Assembly (NCBI RefSeq): GCF_900187645.1 | Contig: NZ_FYEE01000002.1 | Location: 504,639 to 568,638, forward strand | DNA from: Pseudomonas sp. Irchel 3E20 | GTDB taxonomy: Bacteria; Pseudomonadota; Gammaproteobacteria; Pseudomonadales; Pseudomonadaceae | Direction: 5' to 3' | Length of the DNA stretch: 64,000 nt | Shown here: piece by piece, positions 9,331 through 20,994 of the stretch | How positions within the stretch are numbered: position 1 is the stretch's first letter | How the letters are laid out: each line of letters opens with the position of its first letter | Made by a program: the position numbers and the translations under genes | Notes under the pieces: generated by a model | Told to the model about the DNA's origin: nothing | What the model saw: the letters and a program-made list of their open reading frames with translations, nothing else | The model's database searches: none

Positions 9331-10755
9331 TCAGGCCATCTGCGCGGCAGCGGCGACTTCAGCGGGCTTGGCGGACTGAACCGTGCGCCAGACGTTGTAA
9401 GCCATCAGCAACATGCCGGTGAAGAAGATCGCACCACCTGCCAGACGAACGATGAAGCCTGGGTGGCTGGCCACCAGGGTCTCGACGAAGGAGTAGGTCA
9501 GCGTGCCGTCTTCGTTGATCGCGCGCCACATCAGGCCCTGGGCGATGCCGTTGACCCACATCGAAGCGATGTAGAGCACGGTGCCGATGGTAGCCAGCCA
9601 GAAGTGTGCGTTGATGAGGCCCACGCTGTGCATGCCAGGGCGACCGAAGACTTTCGGGATCATGTGGTACAGGGCGCCGATGGAGATCATCGCAACCCAA
9701 CCCAAGGCACCGGCGTGTACGTGGCCGATGGTCCAGTCGGTGTAGTGGGACAGCGAGTTGACGGTCTTGATGGCCATCATCGGGCCTTCGAAGGTCGACA
9801 TGCCGTAGAACGCCAGTGAGACCACCAGGAACCGCAGGATCGGGTCGCTGCGCAGCTTATGCCAGGCGCCGGAGAGGGTCATCATGCCGTTAATCATGCC
9901 GCCCCAGCTCGGTGCCAGCAGAACCAGCGACATCACCATGCCCAGGGACTGCGCCCAGTCTGGCAGTGCGGTGTAGTGCAGGTGGTGCGGGCCGGCCCAG
10001 ATGTACAGGGTAATCAGTGCCCAGAAGTGCACGATCGACAGGCGATACGAATACACCGGACGCTCGGCTTGCTTGGGTACGAAGTAGTACATCATCCCCA
10101 GGAAGCCCGCAGTGAGGAAGAAGCCCACGGCGTTGTGGCCGTACCACCATTGCACCATCGCATCGGTCGCGCCGGCATAGGCGGAGTAGGACTTGGTCAG
10201 GCTGACCGGCAACTCGGCGTTGTTCACCAGGTGCAGGATGGCCACGGTGAGAATGAACGCACCGAAGAACCAGTTACCGACGTAGATGTGCTTGGTCTTG
10301 CGCTTGACCAGCGTGCCGAAGAACACGATGGCGTAGGCGACCCAGACGATGGTAATCAGGATATCGATTGGCCATTCCAGCTCGGCGTATTCCTTGCTGC
10401 TGGTGTAACCCAGTGGCAGCGAGATGGCGGCCAGCAGGATCACCAATTGCCAGCCCCAGAAGCAGAACGCGGCGATTTTTGGTGCAAACAGCTCGGTCTG
10501 GCAGGTGCGTTGCACCGAATAGAACGAGCTGGCAAACAGTGCGCAACCGCCAAAGGCGAAGATCACTGCGTTGGTGTGCAACGGACGCAGGCGGCCGAAG
10601 CTTGTCCACGGCAGGTCGAAGTTGAGTTCAGGCCAGACCAATTGAGCTGCGAGAAAAACCCCGAGCCCCATACCGACGATGCCCCATACCACCGTCATAA
10701 TGGCGAATTGGCGGACCACCTTGTAGTTATAGGCGGTACTGATAGAAGTGTTCAT
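9331..10755 (-). CDS. ccoN: cbb3 cytochrome c oxidase catalytic subunit I, CcoN (copy 2)
   Basis: Catalytic subunit of the second cbb3 oxidase, 474 residues from the ATG at 10755 ([20 protein letters not shown]). The same family signatures as copy 1 are present: [34 protein letters not shown] and [14 protein letters not shown]. The central 200 or so residues are almost identical to copy 1 even at the DNA level, while the N- and C-terminal parts differ more, which suggests gene conversion. An Anr-type box lies about 130 bases upstream inside the divergent hydrolase gene, so low-oxygen induction is likely. Confidence 0.97.
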   Translation of the reverse strand: MNTSISTAYNYKVVRQFAIMTVVWGIVGMGLGVFLAAQLVWPELNFDLPWTSFGRLRPLHTNAVIFAFGGCALFASSFYSVQRTCQTELFAPKIAAFCFWGWQLVILLAAISLPLGYTSSKEYAELEWPIDILITIVWVAYAIVFFGTLVKRKTKHIYVGNWFFGAFILTVAILHLVNNAELPVSLTKSYSAYAGATDAMVQWWYGHNAVGFFLTAGFLGMMYYFVPKQAERPVYSYRLSIVHFWALITLYIWAGPHHLHYTALPDWAQSLGMVMSLVLLAPSWGGMINGMMTLSGAWHKLRSDPILRFLVVSLAFYGMSTFEGPMMAIKTVNSLSHYTDWTIGHVHAGALGWVAMISIGALYHMIPKVFGRPGMHSVGLINAHFWLATIGTVLYIASMWVNGIAQGLMWRAINEDGTLTYSFVETLVASHPGFIVRLAGGAIFFTGMLLMAYNVWRTVQSAKPAEVAAAAQMA

Positions 10756-10856
10756 GGTTCCCCATCCACGGTTCAACTGAAGCAAGGGCGACTGCGCAGG
10801 GCAGGGGTGCGCTCACTTCAGCTGGAGTTATAGGCAGACTAAAAAGCGAGGCAAGC

Positions 10857-11564
10857 ATGGACAAAGAGCACAAGGCCAGTATTGACGGGGATCAATGGGC
10901 GCGGTGCCTGCGCGTTCACGGCTGGCTGTGGGACGCCGCTCAGCCGCAGGCGCACGCCGAGCCCAAGGGCGCCGGCGTAACCCTGATTTTGGCCCACGGT
11001 GCCGGCGCGCCCATGGACAGTGCTTTCATGAGCAACATGGCGGCACGCCTGGCTGCGCTAGGTATCAACGTGCTGCGCTTCGAGTTTCCCTACATGGCGC
11101 AGCGGCGCCTGGACGGTGGCAAGCGCCCACCCAATCCGGCCCCCAAGCTACTGGAATGCTGGCGTGAGGTGTACGCGCAGGTGCGGCGTCATGTCACTGG
11201 GCCCTTGGTGGTCGCAGGCAAGTCCATGGGCGGGCGCATGGCCAGTTTGCTGGCCGATGAGTTGGGGGCGGGCGCCCTGGTGTGCCTGGGTTATCCGTTC
11301 TACGCCGTGGGCAAGCCCGAGAAACCGCGGGTCGAGCACCTGGCAGGGCTGAAGACGCCCACCCTGATCGTCCAGGGCGAGCGCGACGCCCTGGGCAATC
11401 GCGAAACTGTGGAGGGTTATGCGCTGTCGCCGAGCATCGAGGTGATGTGGCTGGCGGCGGCGGACCATGACCTCAAGCCCTTGAAGGCTTCAGGCTTCAC
11501 CCATGAACAGCACCTGAACGCGGCGGCGCAAAAAATCGCCGCCTTCGTGGCCGATATCACGTAG
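10857..11564 (+). CDS. Alpha/beta hydrolase of the dienelactone hydrolase / Tex30-like type
   Basis: Predicted soluble hydrolase of 235 residues. Motifs are LAHGAGAPMDS (oxyanion-loop region, about 43-53), the nucleophile elbow GKSMGGR (about 121-127), and a late TLIVQGERD followed by AAADHDL, giving likely Ser-Asp-His. There is no signal peptide. The ATG at 10857 has GAGG six bases upstream. It diverges from ccoN2 and has no partner on its strand; the next gene is convergent. An Anr-type box lies within codons 9-13, so promoters may interfere. Substrate is unknown; similar proteins are usually annotated only as alpha/beta family hydrolases. Confidence 0.85.
   Translation: MDKEHKASIDGDQWARCLRVHGWLWDAAQPQAHAEPKGAGVTLILAHGAGAPMDSAFMSNMAARLAALGINVLRFEFPYMAQRRLDGGKRPPNPAPKLLECWREVYAQVRRHVTGPLVVAGKSMGGRMASLLADELGAGALVCLGYPFYAVGKPEKPRVEHLAGLKTPTLIVQGERDALGNRETVEGYALSPSIEVMWLAAADHDLKPLKASGFTHEQHLNAAAQKIAAFVADIT
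10882..10895 (-). promoter_or_regulatory. Anr/FNR-type operator for ccoNOQP operon 2
   Basis: The box reads TTGACGGGGATCAA on the plus strand: half-sites TTGAC and ATCAA with a 4-base spacer, 9 of 10 consensus positions. It lies 127-140 bases upstream of ccoN2 and inside the first codons of the divergent hydrolase. By analogy with P. aeruginosa, operon 2 should be induced by Anr at low oxygen. I could not place a clear -10 at the class II distance. Confidence 0.75.
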
Positions 11565-11568
11565 CGAT

Positions 11569-11655
11569 GTAGCAAGCAGGCTCGCCCACGCTCGGCGGCC
11601 TAGCCGTGGTAATCGGTGTGATGCGCACCCCAGCACGGGCAAGCCCGCTTGCTAC
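11569..11655. repeat. REPIN between convergent genes
   Basis: Two REP copies in opposite orientation: 11569-11592 (core GCAGGCTCGCCC, degenerate) and 11632-11655 (core GGGCAAGCCCGC). Outer ends are GTAGCAAGC and GCTTGCTAC. They fill most of the gap between the hydrolase and aer stops and may fold into a hairpin acting on both mRNAs. Confidence 0.75.
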
Positions 11656-11692
11656 GGGCGTGCGGCGTGAGGTTGTTGCCGCTAGCGCAGCC

Positions 11693-13258
11693 TCAACGGT
11701 TAAAGCGCTCCACCAGCGAGTACTGGGTGGTCGCCGTCAAGGTCAGCGCTTCGCTCAACTGCGCCGAGTGCATCGCTTGTTCCGAGGTCTGATCGGCCAG
11801 TTGCGCAATGGTGCTGATATTGCGGCTGATCTCTTCGGCCACCGCCGTTTGCTCTTCGGTCGCAGCGGCGATCTGGGTGGTCATGTCGGTGATGTTGGCC
11901 ACCGCCTCACTGATCCCCACCAGCGCGGCGTCGGACTCCATCACCTTGGCCACGCCTTCCTCGGCCTGACGATGCCCGGCGTCCATGGTCTGCACCGCCG
12001 TGCTGGCGGTCTGCTGCAACTTGGCGATCAAGCTGTGGATCTGCCCCGTGGACTCGCTGGTGCGCTGCGCCAGTTGCCGCACTTCATCGGCCACCACCGC
12101 AAAGCCTCGACCCATTTCCCCGGCGCGGGCCGCTTCAATGGCAGCGTTGAGCGCCAGCAGGTTGGTCTGGTCAGCGATGCCCTTGATGACATCCACCACG
12201 CCACCGATCTCATCACTGTCCTTGGCCAGTTGGGTCACCGTGGCGCCGGTTTCACCCACGACCACCGACAGGCGCTGGATCGCTTCGCGGGTTTCGCTGG
12301 CGATATCGCGGCCACGGCTGGTCAGGCGATTGGCCTCCTGGGTGGCGTCGGCCGTGCGCTGCACATGGCTGGCGACTTCCTGAGTGGTCGCCGCCATCTG
12401 GTTCACGGCGGTGGCCACTTGCTCCGTCTCCACCCGCTGGCGCTCCAGGCCGCTGGAGCTGTTGTGGGCCAGCACATCGGATTGCCGCGCCTGCTCGTTG
12501 AGGTGCTCGGCGGTGTCCTGCAAGCGCGTCAGGCAGGTTTTCAGGCGCGCTTCCTGGCTTAGGATCGACATCTCCAGGCGCGCCTGGGCGCCACGGCTGT
12601 CGGTGTACATCTGCGCGATCAACGGGTCGGACGTGGTCTGCTCCGCCAGGCGCAACAAACGCTTGAGGCCACGCTGCTGCCAGGTCAGGCCCAGCAACCC
12701 CAACGGCACCGACAACCCCGCCGCCAGGGCAAAACCCCAGTGGGAATTGAACCAGATACCGATCAGAAAACTCAGTTGGCTGATAAGGATAAACGGCACC
12801 CAATCCTGCAACACCGGCAACCAGCGGTCGCTACGGGGAATGGCCGACTTGCCCTGGTTGATGCGTTGGTAGAGCGCTTCGGCACGGCGCACCTGCTCGG
12901 CGGTGGGCTTGACCCGCACCGACTCATAGCCGACCACCTGATTGCCTTCGAACACCGGTGTCACATAGGCGTTGACCCAATAGTGGTCACCGGTCTTGCA
13001 GCGATTCTTAACAATGCCCATCCATGGCAAGCCTTGTTTCAACGTACCCCACATATGCGCGAACACCGCCGCCGGAACGTCAGGGTGACGCACCAGGTTA
13101 TGCGGCGCACGCAACAGCTCCTCACGGGAAAACCCACTGATTTCGACAAAAGCATCGTTGCAGTAAGTAATCACGCCTTTTGCGTCGGTGGTAGAAATCA
13201 ACCGTTGCTGAGCCGGAAAGGTACGTTCGCGTTGTGTTATTGGTTGGTTATTACGCAT
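11693..13258 (-). CDS. aer: Aerotaxis/energy-taxis receptor with N-terminal PAS domain (Aer-like)
   Basis: Methyl-accepting chemotaxis protein of 521 residues that senses redox state through a PAS domain. PAS covers about residues 15-110 ([20 protein letters not shown], then [14 protein letters not shown]). Two hydrophobic segments around 150-188 form a membrane hairpin without a periplasmic ligand domain, as in Aer. The signalling domain carries the MCP hairpin tip ([19 protein letters not shown], about 366-384). Its place beside acnA and the cbb3 genes matches aer of P. aeruginosa. FAD binding is inferred from the family. No clear Anr box was seen upstream. Another PAS-type chemoreceptor role cannot be excluded. 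Confidence 0.88.
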   Translation of the reverse strand: MRNNQPITQRERTFPAQQRLISTTDAKGVITYCNDAFVEISGFSREELLRAPHNLVRHPDVPAAVFAHMWGTLKQGLPWMGIVKNRCKTGDHYWVNAYVTPVFEGNQVVGYESVRVKPTAEQVRRAEALYQRINQGKSAIPRSDRWLPVLQDWVPFILISQLSFLIGIWFNSHWGFALAAGLSVPLGLLGLTWQQRGLKRLLRLAEQTTSDPLIAQMYTDSRGAQARLEMSILSQEARLKTCLTRLQDTAEHLNEQARQSDVLAHNSSSGLERQRVETEQVATAVNQMAATTQEVASHVQRTADATQEANRLTSRGRDIASETREAIQRLSVVVGETGATVTQLAKDSDEIGGVVDVIKGIADQTNLLALNAAIEAARAGEMGRGFAVVADEVRQLAQRTSESTGQIHSLIAKLQQTASTAVQTMDAGHRQAEEGVAKVMESDAALVGISEAVANITDMTTQIAAATEEQTAVAEEISRNISTIAQLADQTSEQAMHSAQLSEALTLTATTQYSLVERFNR

Positions 13259-13355
13259 GGCTTTTTTCTATCCGCAAGGCTTTGACAGGTTGTCGGCAGC
13301 GGTGGGGGAATAATGAAGTTTATTTTTTCAAACTGTGCGCCGGCTCAAATAAAAA

Positions 13356-13373
13356 CACCGCCCGAAGGCGGTG
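13356..13373 (-). terminator. Terminator of acnA
   Basis: CACCGCC pairs with GGCGGTG around a CGAA tetraloop; minus-strand transcription then meets TTTTTATTTG. It lies 20 bases after the acnA stop and before aer. Confidence 0.88.
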
Positions 13374-13392
13374 AGTAGGCCTTGAGGGTAGT

Positions 13393-16134
<2,742 letters not shown>

Positions 16135-16334
16135 TGCATTGACTCCTTTTATCCGCACGGTGGCGGATCCAATGAGACGAACAGAGCCCTTAACCTAGCT
16201 CTGTTTGAGGGGTAAGGCTAATCACTGGACTCTACGGGCAAGTTCAAGGTTCCGAACTCCGCTATCATGCGCGGGTTTTCGTGACAGGCTTTGCTACAGG
16301 GCAAGTTTGCGCGCCGTATTGCCCAGGAGAATTG

Positions 16335-17411
16335 ATGAACACCCTTTTTATGCACTGCCGGCCGGGTTTTGAGGGCGAGGTGTGCTCCGAGATCGCCGAG
16401 CACGCCGCGCGCCTGAATGTGGCCGGTTACGCCAAGGCCAAGGCCGGGAGTGCCTGCGCCGAGTTTGTCTGCACGCAAGACGATGGCGCCGAGCGACTGA
16501 TGGCCGGCCAACGTTTCGTCGATTTGATATTCCCGCGTCAGTGGGCCCGTGGGCAGTTTGTCGACTTGCCGGAAACCGACCGCATCAGCGTGATCCTTGC
16601 CCACATGGCGCAGTTTCCGGTGTGCGGCAGCCTCTGGCTGGAGATGGTCGATACCAACGACGGCAAGGAACTGTCGAACTTCTGCAAGAAATTCGAGGGG
16701 CATTTGCGCAAGGCGCTGCTGGCCGCCGGCAAACTGGTGGAAGACGCGAGCAAACCGCGCCTGCTACTGACCTTCAAGAGCGGCCGCGAAGCCTTTATCG
16801 GCTTGGCGCCGGCCAACAATTGCGCGATGTGGCCCATGGGCATCCCACGGCTGAAGTTCCCCCGCGAGGCGCCGAGCCGTTCCACCTTGAAGCTGGAAGA
16901 GGCCTGGCACCACTTCATCCCCCGCGAGCAGTGGGATGAGCGTTTGCACAGCGACATGACGGGTGTGGACCTGGGCGCCGCGCCTGGGGGGTGGACCTGG
17001 CAACTGGTCAACCGCGGCATGCTGGTGACCGCCATCGACAACGGCCCGATGGCCGAGAGCCTGATGGACACGGGCCTGGTCCAGCACCTGATGGCCGATG
17101 GCTTTACCTTCAAGCCCAAGCAACCGGTGGACTGGATGGTCTGCGACATCGTTGAGAAGCCGGCGCGCAATGCCGCGTTGCTGGAAACCTGGATCGGCGA
17201 AGGGCATTGCCGCGAAGCGGTGGTCAACCTCAAGTTGCCGATGAAGCAGCGTTACGCCGAGGTCAAGCGTTTGCTGGAGCGTATCGAAGAGGGCTTCAAG
17301 GAGCGCGGTATTCGCGTCGAGATCGGCTGCAAGCAGCTCTACCACGACCGCGAAGAAGTGACCTGCCACTTGCGCCGTTTGGATGTTGTAAAGAAGGCCA
17401 AGAGCCGCTGA
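16335..17411 (+). CDS. rlmM: 23S rRNA C2498 2'-O-ribose methyltransferase RlmM
   Basis: SAM-dependent methyltransferase acting on C2498 of 23S rRNA. It has 358 residues, typical of the family: an N-terminal THUMP-like domain and a Rossmann domain with the SAM site DLGAAPGGWTWQLVNRG (about 216-232), a catalytic-type DWMVCDIVEKP and late VNLKLPMKQRY. The ATG at 16335 has AGGAGA five bases upstream; an earlier frame start at 16281 lacks such support. It diverges from acnA over a 200-base gap that shows nothing else recognisable, and is followed by tusA after a REPIN. Confidence 0.96.
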   Translation: MNTLFMHCRPGFEGEVCSEIAEHAARLNVAGYAKAKAGSACAEFVCTQDDGAERLMAGQRFVDLIFPRQWARGQFVDLPETDRISVILAHMAQFPVCGSLWLEMVDTNDGKELSNFCKKFEGHLRKALLAAGKLVEDASKPRLLLTFKSGREAFIGLAPANNCAMWPMGIPRLKFPREAPSRSTLKLEEAWHHFIPREQWDERLHSDMTGVDLGAAPGGWTWQLVNRGMLVTAIDNGPMAESLMDTGLVQHLMADGFTFKPKQPVDWMVCDIVEKPARNAALLETWIGEGHCREAVVNLKLPMKQRYAEVKRLLERIEEGFKERGIRVEIGCKQLYHDREEVTCHLRRLDVVKKAKSR

Positions 17412-17436
17412 AATCTTGAATTTTTTGCTGAATGAA

Positions 17437-17527
17437 TGTGGGGGGCGGGTAGGCCTGGGATGCGGGCGCCACGGTGAGCCAGGGTGACCGTGTCAATGCC
17501 ATCGCAGGCCAGCCCGCTCCTACAGGG
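17437..17527. repeat. Degenerate REPIN before tusA
   Basis: Outer ends TGTGGGGGGCGGGTAGGCC (from 17437) and GGCCAGCCCGCTCCTACAG (to about 17525) form an imperfect inverted pair related to the other REPs here. It lies between rlmM and tusA. The cores have decayed from GGGCAAGCCCGC. Confidence 0.65.
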
Positions 17528-17535
17528 AGTGAGCC

Positions 17536-17787
17536 ATGAATGACGTGAACGATACCGCCGTGGACGGCACGCTGGACGCCACCGGCCTCAATTGCCCGGA
17601 GCCGGTGATGATGCTGCACCAGCACATCCGCGACCTGGCCCCTGGTGGCCTGTTGAAGGTGATTGCCACCGACCCCTCGACCCGCCGCGATATTCCCAAG
17701 TTCTGTGTGTTTCTCGATCATGAACTGGTGGAACAGCGCGAAGAGGGCGGGACTTACCTGTACTGGATCCGCAAGAAGCTGTCTTAA
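17536..17787 (+). CDS. tusA: Sulfur carrier protein TusA
   Basis: Small sulfur-relay protein (83 residues) that takes persulfide sulfur from IscS and passes it on for tRNA 2-thiouridine synthesis. It carries the family motif [12 protein letters not shown] (about 19-30), with the active Cys in CPEP, and the C-terminal [10 protein letters not shown]...YLYWIRKK. The ATG at 17536 follows GGAGTGAGCC. Its last 4 bases overlap the end of the convergent MATE gene, so the two mRNAs share complementary ends. Confidence 0.93.
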   Translation: MNDVNDTAVDGTLDATGLNCPEPVMMLHQHIRDLAPGGLLKVIATDPSTRRDIPKFCVFLDHELVEQREEGGTYLYWIRKKLS

Positions 17788-19181
17788 CCCCGGCGGATGC
17801 GCTTACGCGCACTGCGTGTCAGGCGCACCGACAGTAGCAGTGCCGCGCAACTCAAGCCCACGATCAAACCCTGCCACAAGCCGCTCGGGCCGCTGGCGGC
17901 GCCGAGCCAATCGGTCAGGCCCAGGGCGTAGCCCACCGGCAGGCCGATACCCCAATAGGCGAACAGCGTCAGAATCATGGTCACCCGGGTGTCCTGGTAA
18001 CCGCGCAGGGCCCCGGCCGCCGTGACCTGGATCGCGTCGGAGAACTGGAACAGCGCCGAGTAGACAATCAGCATCGACGCCACCTGGATCACGATGGGGT
18101 CCGGGGTGTAGATGGCGGCGATCTGTTCGCGCAGCAACAGCATCAGGCTCGCCGAGAGGCAGGCGTAGGTCAGCGCGGCGCCCATGCCCACACCGGCGGC
18201 GAAGCGGGCCTCGCGCGGTTCGCCACGGCCCAGGGCCTGGCCGACGCGCACCGTCACGGCCATGGCCAGGGAGTACGGGATCATGAACACCAGGGAGCTG
18301 AAGTTCAGGGCGATCTGGTGCCCGGCCACCACTGTGGCACCAAGGCTGCCGATCAGCAGGGCGATTACGGCAAAGATGCTCGACTCGGCGAACACTGCGA
18401 TGCCAATCGGCAGGCCGACGCTTATCAAGCGCTTGATGATTGCCCATTGCGGCCAGTCGAAGCGGGTGAACAGCTGGCTGGACCGGTAGACCGGCGCCCA
18501 GTGCGTCCAGCCCACCATGCCCAGGGTCATCATCCACATCACGATGGCAGTGGCCCAGCCGCAGCCGACGCCGCCCATGGCCGGCACGCCGAAGTGGCCG
18601 TAGATGAACACGTAGTTAAGCGGAATGTTCAGCGCCAGCGCACACAGCCCCAGGATCATGCTCGGGCGGGTACGGCCCAAGCCATCGCTGAAACAGCGCA
18701 GCACGAAGTAAAACGCTGTGGCGGGCAGGCCGCTGGCGATGCCGTACAGGTACTGCATGCACAGGCCGATCAGTTGCGGGTCGACCTTCATGGCCCGCAG
18801 CACCGGTTCGGCATTGAGCAGCAGGCCGGTTGCCATCAGGCCCACCACCAGTGCCAGCCACAGGGCCTGGCGCACCAGCGGGCCAATCTCGCCGTGTTTG
18901 CCGGCGCCGAAGCGTTGGGCGACTTTTGGCGTGGTGGCCAGCAGGATGCCGGTCATCAGCAGGTACACCGGAATCCAGATCGAGTTGCCCAACGCCACGG
19001 CTGCCAGGTCGCGGGAGCTGTAGCGCCCGGCCATCACGGCATCGACGAAGCCCATGGCCGTGGTGGCCAATTGGCCGACCATGATCGGCAGCGCCAGGAC
19101 GAGCAGGTCGCGTAGCTCCATGCGTACCCGGGCGGGGCGGGAAATGGGAGCGTTAGAAGGGGTGTCGGTCACGGCATTCAC
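17784..19181 (-). CDS. MATE-family multidrug/Na+ or H+ antiporter (NorM/PmpM-like)
   Basis: Inner-membrane exporter of 465 residues with about 12 helices in two homologous halves. Family signs are [26 protein letters not shown] near the N-terminus, [17 protein letters not shown] at the start of the second half (about 270), and [16 protein letters not shown] (about 318). Length and pattern match NorM-type transporters that extrude cationic drugs. It stands alone: tusA is convergent and overlaps its stop, pdxB is divergent. Ion coupling and substrates cannot be read from the sequence. Confidence 0.93.
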   Translation of the reverse strand: MNAVTDTPSNAPISRPARVRMELRDLLVLALPIMVGQLATTAMGFVDAVMAGRYSSRDLAAVALGNSIWIPVYLLMTGILLATTPKVAQRFGAGKHGEIGPLVRQALWLALVVGLMATGLLLNAEPVLRAMKVDPQLIGLCMQYLYGIASGLPATAFYFVLRCFSDGLGRTRPSMILGLCALALNIPLNYVFIYGHFGVPAMGGVGCGWATAIVMWMMTLGMVGWTHWAPVYRSSQLFTRFDWPQWAIIKRLISVGLPIGIAVFAESSIFAVIALLIGSLGATVVAGHQIALNFSSLVFMIPYSLAMAVTVRVGQALGRGEPREARFAAGVGMGAALTYACLSASLMLLLREQIAAIYTPDPIVIQVASMLIVYSALFQFSDAIQVTAAGALRGYQDTRVTMILTLFAYWGIGLPVGYALGLTDWLGAASGPSGLWQGLIVGLSCAALLLSVRLTRSARKRIRRG

Positions 19182-19339
19182 AGGCAGAGCGTCCAGGGGT
19201 AAAGGTGCGCAGGGCCGGGCATTCTACGCCTTGACACAGTGGTCAGGAAAAATCCTGTGTTGGGGATTTGTAAGTCGCTGCCCCGGCATCGATGCCCCGC
19301 AAGGCGTGTACACTGCCGGTCCGCCAAAAGGAGCCTGCC

Positions 19340-20482
19340 ATGCTGATTGTCGCTGACGAAAACATCCCCTTGCTCGATGCCTTTTTCCAGGGTTTCGGCG
19401 AAATCCGCCGCTTGCCGGGGCGCGCCATCGACCGCGCGGCGGTGGCGCAAGCCGATGTGTTGCTGGTGCGCTCGGTGACCCCGGTGGACCGCGTGCTGTT
19501 GGCCGGCAGCCAGGTCAAATTCGTCGGCACCTGCACCATCGGCACCGATCACCTGGACCTTGGCTACTTCGCCGAGGCCGGGATTGGCTGGTCCAGCGCG
19601 CCGGGCTGCAACGCCCGCGGGGTGGTCGATTATGTGCTGGGTAGCCTGTTGACCCTGGCCGAAATCGAAGGCGCCGACCTGGCCCGGCGCACCTACGGTG
19701 TGGTCGGGGCGGGGGAAGTGGGCGGGCGTTTGGTCAAGGTACTGCGCAGCTTGGGCTGGAACGTGCTGGTGTGCGACCCGCCTCGGCAAGCGGCCGGGGA
19801 CGGAAGCTGCGTGAGCCTTGAGCAGATCATCGCCCAGTGCGACGTGATAAGCCTGCACACGCCCCTGACCCGCGAAGGCGCCGCGCCGACCTGGCACCTG
19901 TTCGACCGTGAGCGCTTGAACCGCTTGCGCCCCGGTACTTGGCTGCTGAACGCCAGCCGCGGCCCGGTGGTGGACAACCGGGCGCTGCGCGAGGTGCTGT
20001 TGCAGCGCGAAGACCTGCAAGCGGTGCTGGACGTGTGGGAGGGCGAACCGGCGGTGGACGTTGCCCTGGCCGACCTCTGCGTGCTCGCCACGCCCCATAT
20101 CGCCGGCTACAGCCTCGATGGCAAGCAGCGTGGCACCGCGCAGATCTACCAGGCGTTCTGCCAGCACCTGGGCCAAGCGCCCCAAGTGCGCCTCGAAGAT
20201 CTGCTACCGGCGCCCTGGCTGAGCCGCATCAGCCTGCACGGCGACTGCGACCCGGCCTGGGCCTTGGCCATGATCTGCCGTGGCGTCTACGACCCGCGGC
20301 GTGACGATGGGGATTTCCGTCGCAGCCTGATGGGCAGCGCCGAGGAACAACGCATCGCCTTCGACCTGTTGCGCAAACACTACCCGCCGCGTCGTGAAAT
20401 CGACGGCTTGACCGTGCAGATCGACGGCGAGGCCCGCGGGTTACGGCAGATGGTCCAGGCCCTTGGCGCCACCGTGGTTTAA
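19340..20482 (+). CDS. pdxB: 4-phosphoerythronate dehydrogenase PdxB
   Basis: NAD-dependent 2-hydroxyacid dehydrogenase family enzyme of pyridoxal phosphate synthesis. The product has 380 residues: Rossmann motif [16 protein letters not shown] (about 117-132), [11 protein letters not shown] (about 203-213), the catalytic-region VWEGEPAVD and [11 protein letters not shown], and the PdxB-specific C-terminal dimerisation domain. The ATG at 19340 follows AAAAGGAG; the upstream start at 19292 has no ribosome site. It diverges from the MATE gene over 158 bases. Confidence 0.96.
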   Translation: MLIVADENIPLLDAFFQGFGEIRRLPGRAIDRAAVAQADVLLVRSVTPVDRVLLAGSQVKFVGTCTIGTDHLDLGYFAEAGIGWSSAPGCNARGVVDYVLGSLLTLAEIEGADLARRTYGVVGAGEVGGRLVKVLRSLGWNVLVCDPPRQAAGDGSCVSLEQIIAQCDVISLHTPLTREGAAPTWHLFDRERLNRLRPGTWLLNASRGPVVDNRALREVLLQREDLQAVLDVWEGEPAVDVALADLCVLATPHIAGYSLDGKQRGTAQIYQAFCQHLGQAPQVRLEDLLPAPWLSRISLHGDCDPAWALAMICRGVYDPRRDDGDFRRSLMGSAEEQRIAFDLLRKHYPPRREIDGLTVQIDGEARGLRQMVQALGATVV

Positions 20483-20517
20483 CGAGGACTATGCCCGCTG
20501 GCTACCAGGCAGAAAAA

Positions 20518-20537
20518 ACCCGGCCATGGGGCCGGGT
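20518..20537 (-). terminator. Terminator of the small minus-strand gene
   Basis: ACCCGGCC pairs with GGCCGGGT around ATGG; minus-strand transcription then runs into TTTTTTCTGC. It lies 20 bases after that gene's stop and may also stop pdxB transcripts from the other side. Confidence 0.82.
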
Positions 20538-20557
20538 CGGGAAGAGGGGGCGAGGCC

Positions 20558-20737
20558 TTATTCGTGCTCGGCGGGCTTGACCTGGCGCAGTTCCAGCTCG
20601 CGGCAGGCCTGTTGGATCATGTCTTCGGTGATCGGTACTTCACGACCCTCGGCGTCAATGATCGAGCAGCCCAGGGAGGCATGCTGCGGAATGCGGAACA
20701 CTTCAATCTGGTCGTTGGTGCGGGTGTGCAAGGACAT
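20558..20737 (-). CDS. Small conserved Pseudomonas protein of unknown function (PA1571-like)
   Basis: A 59-residue acidic soluble protein starting MSLHTRTNDQIEVF. The ATG at 20737 has GAGGAGA 6-12 bases upstream; a frame opening at 20752 adds 5 residues without support. A strong terminator follows, so it looks like a real monocistronic gene. The sequence is a beta-rich, regulator-like mini-domain with a C-terminal helix (TEDMIQQACRELEL) but no catalytic motif. It resembles the PA1571 family from memory; function unknown. Confidence 0.7.
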   Translation of the reverse strand: MSLHTRTNDQIEVFRIPQHASLGCSIIDAEGREVPITEDMIQQACRELELRQVKPAEHE

Positions 20738-20994
20738 GGCCTGTCTCCTCATCAGGTTGTGTGCTTAATGTAGAACCGCCAGGTGACCAAGCTGTGACAG
20801 CTCCCTGTCGATTGGCCGGGCGGTCTGGTGGAGTCCATCAGAAACTGCCTACAAACTCCAGGGTGATGTTAGATCAATAGCCTCTAAGCTCTAGCGGCGG
20901 CGGTCATATTTAACCGGACTCATTGTGATTCACGGAAGTTCCACCCGATTCAGCGGGGCTCGGCGCCGCTGCCCTTTCACGATGGTGCTTGCAG

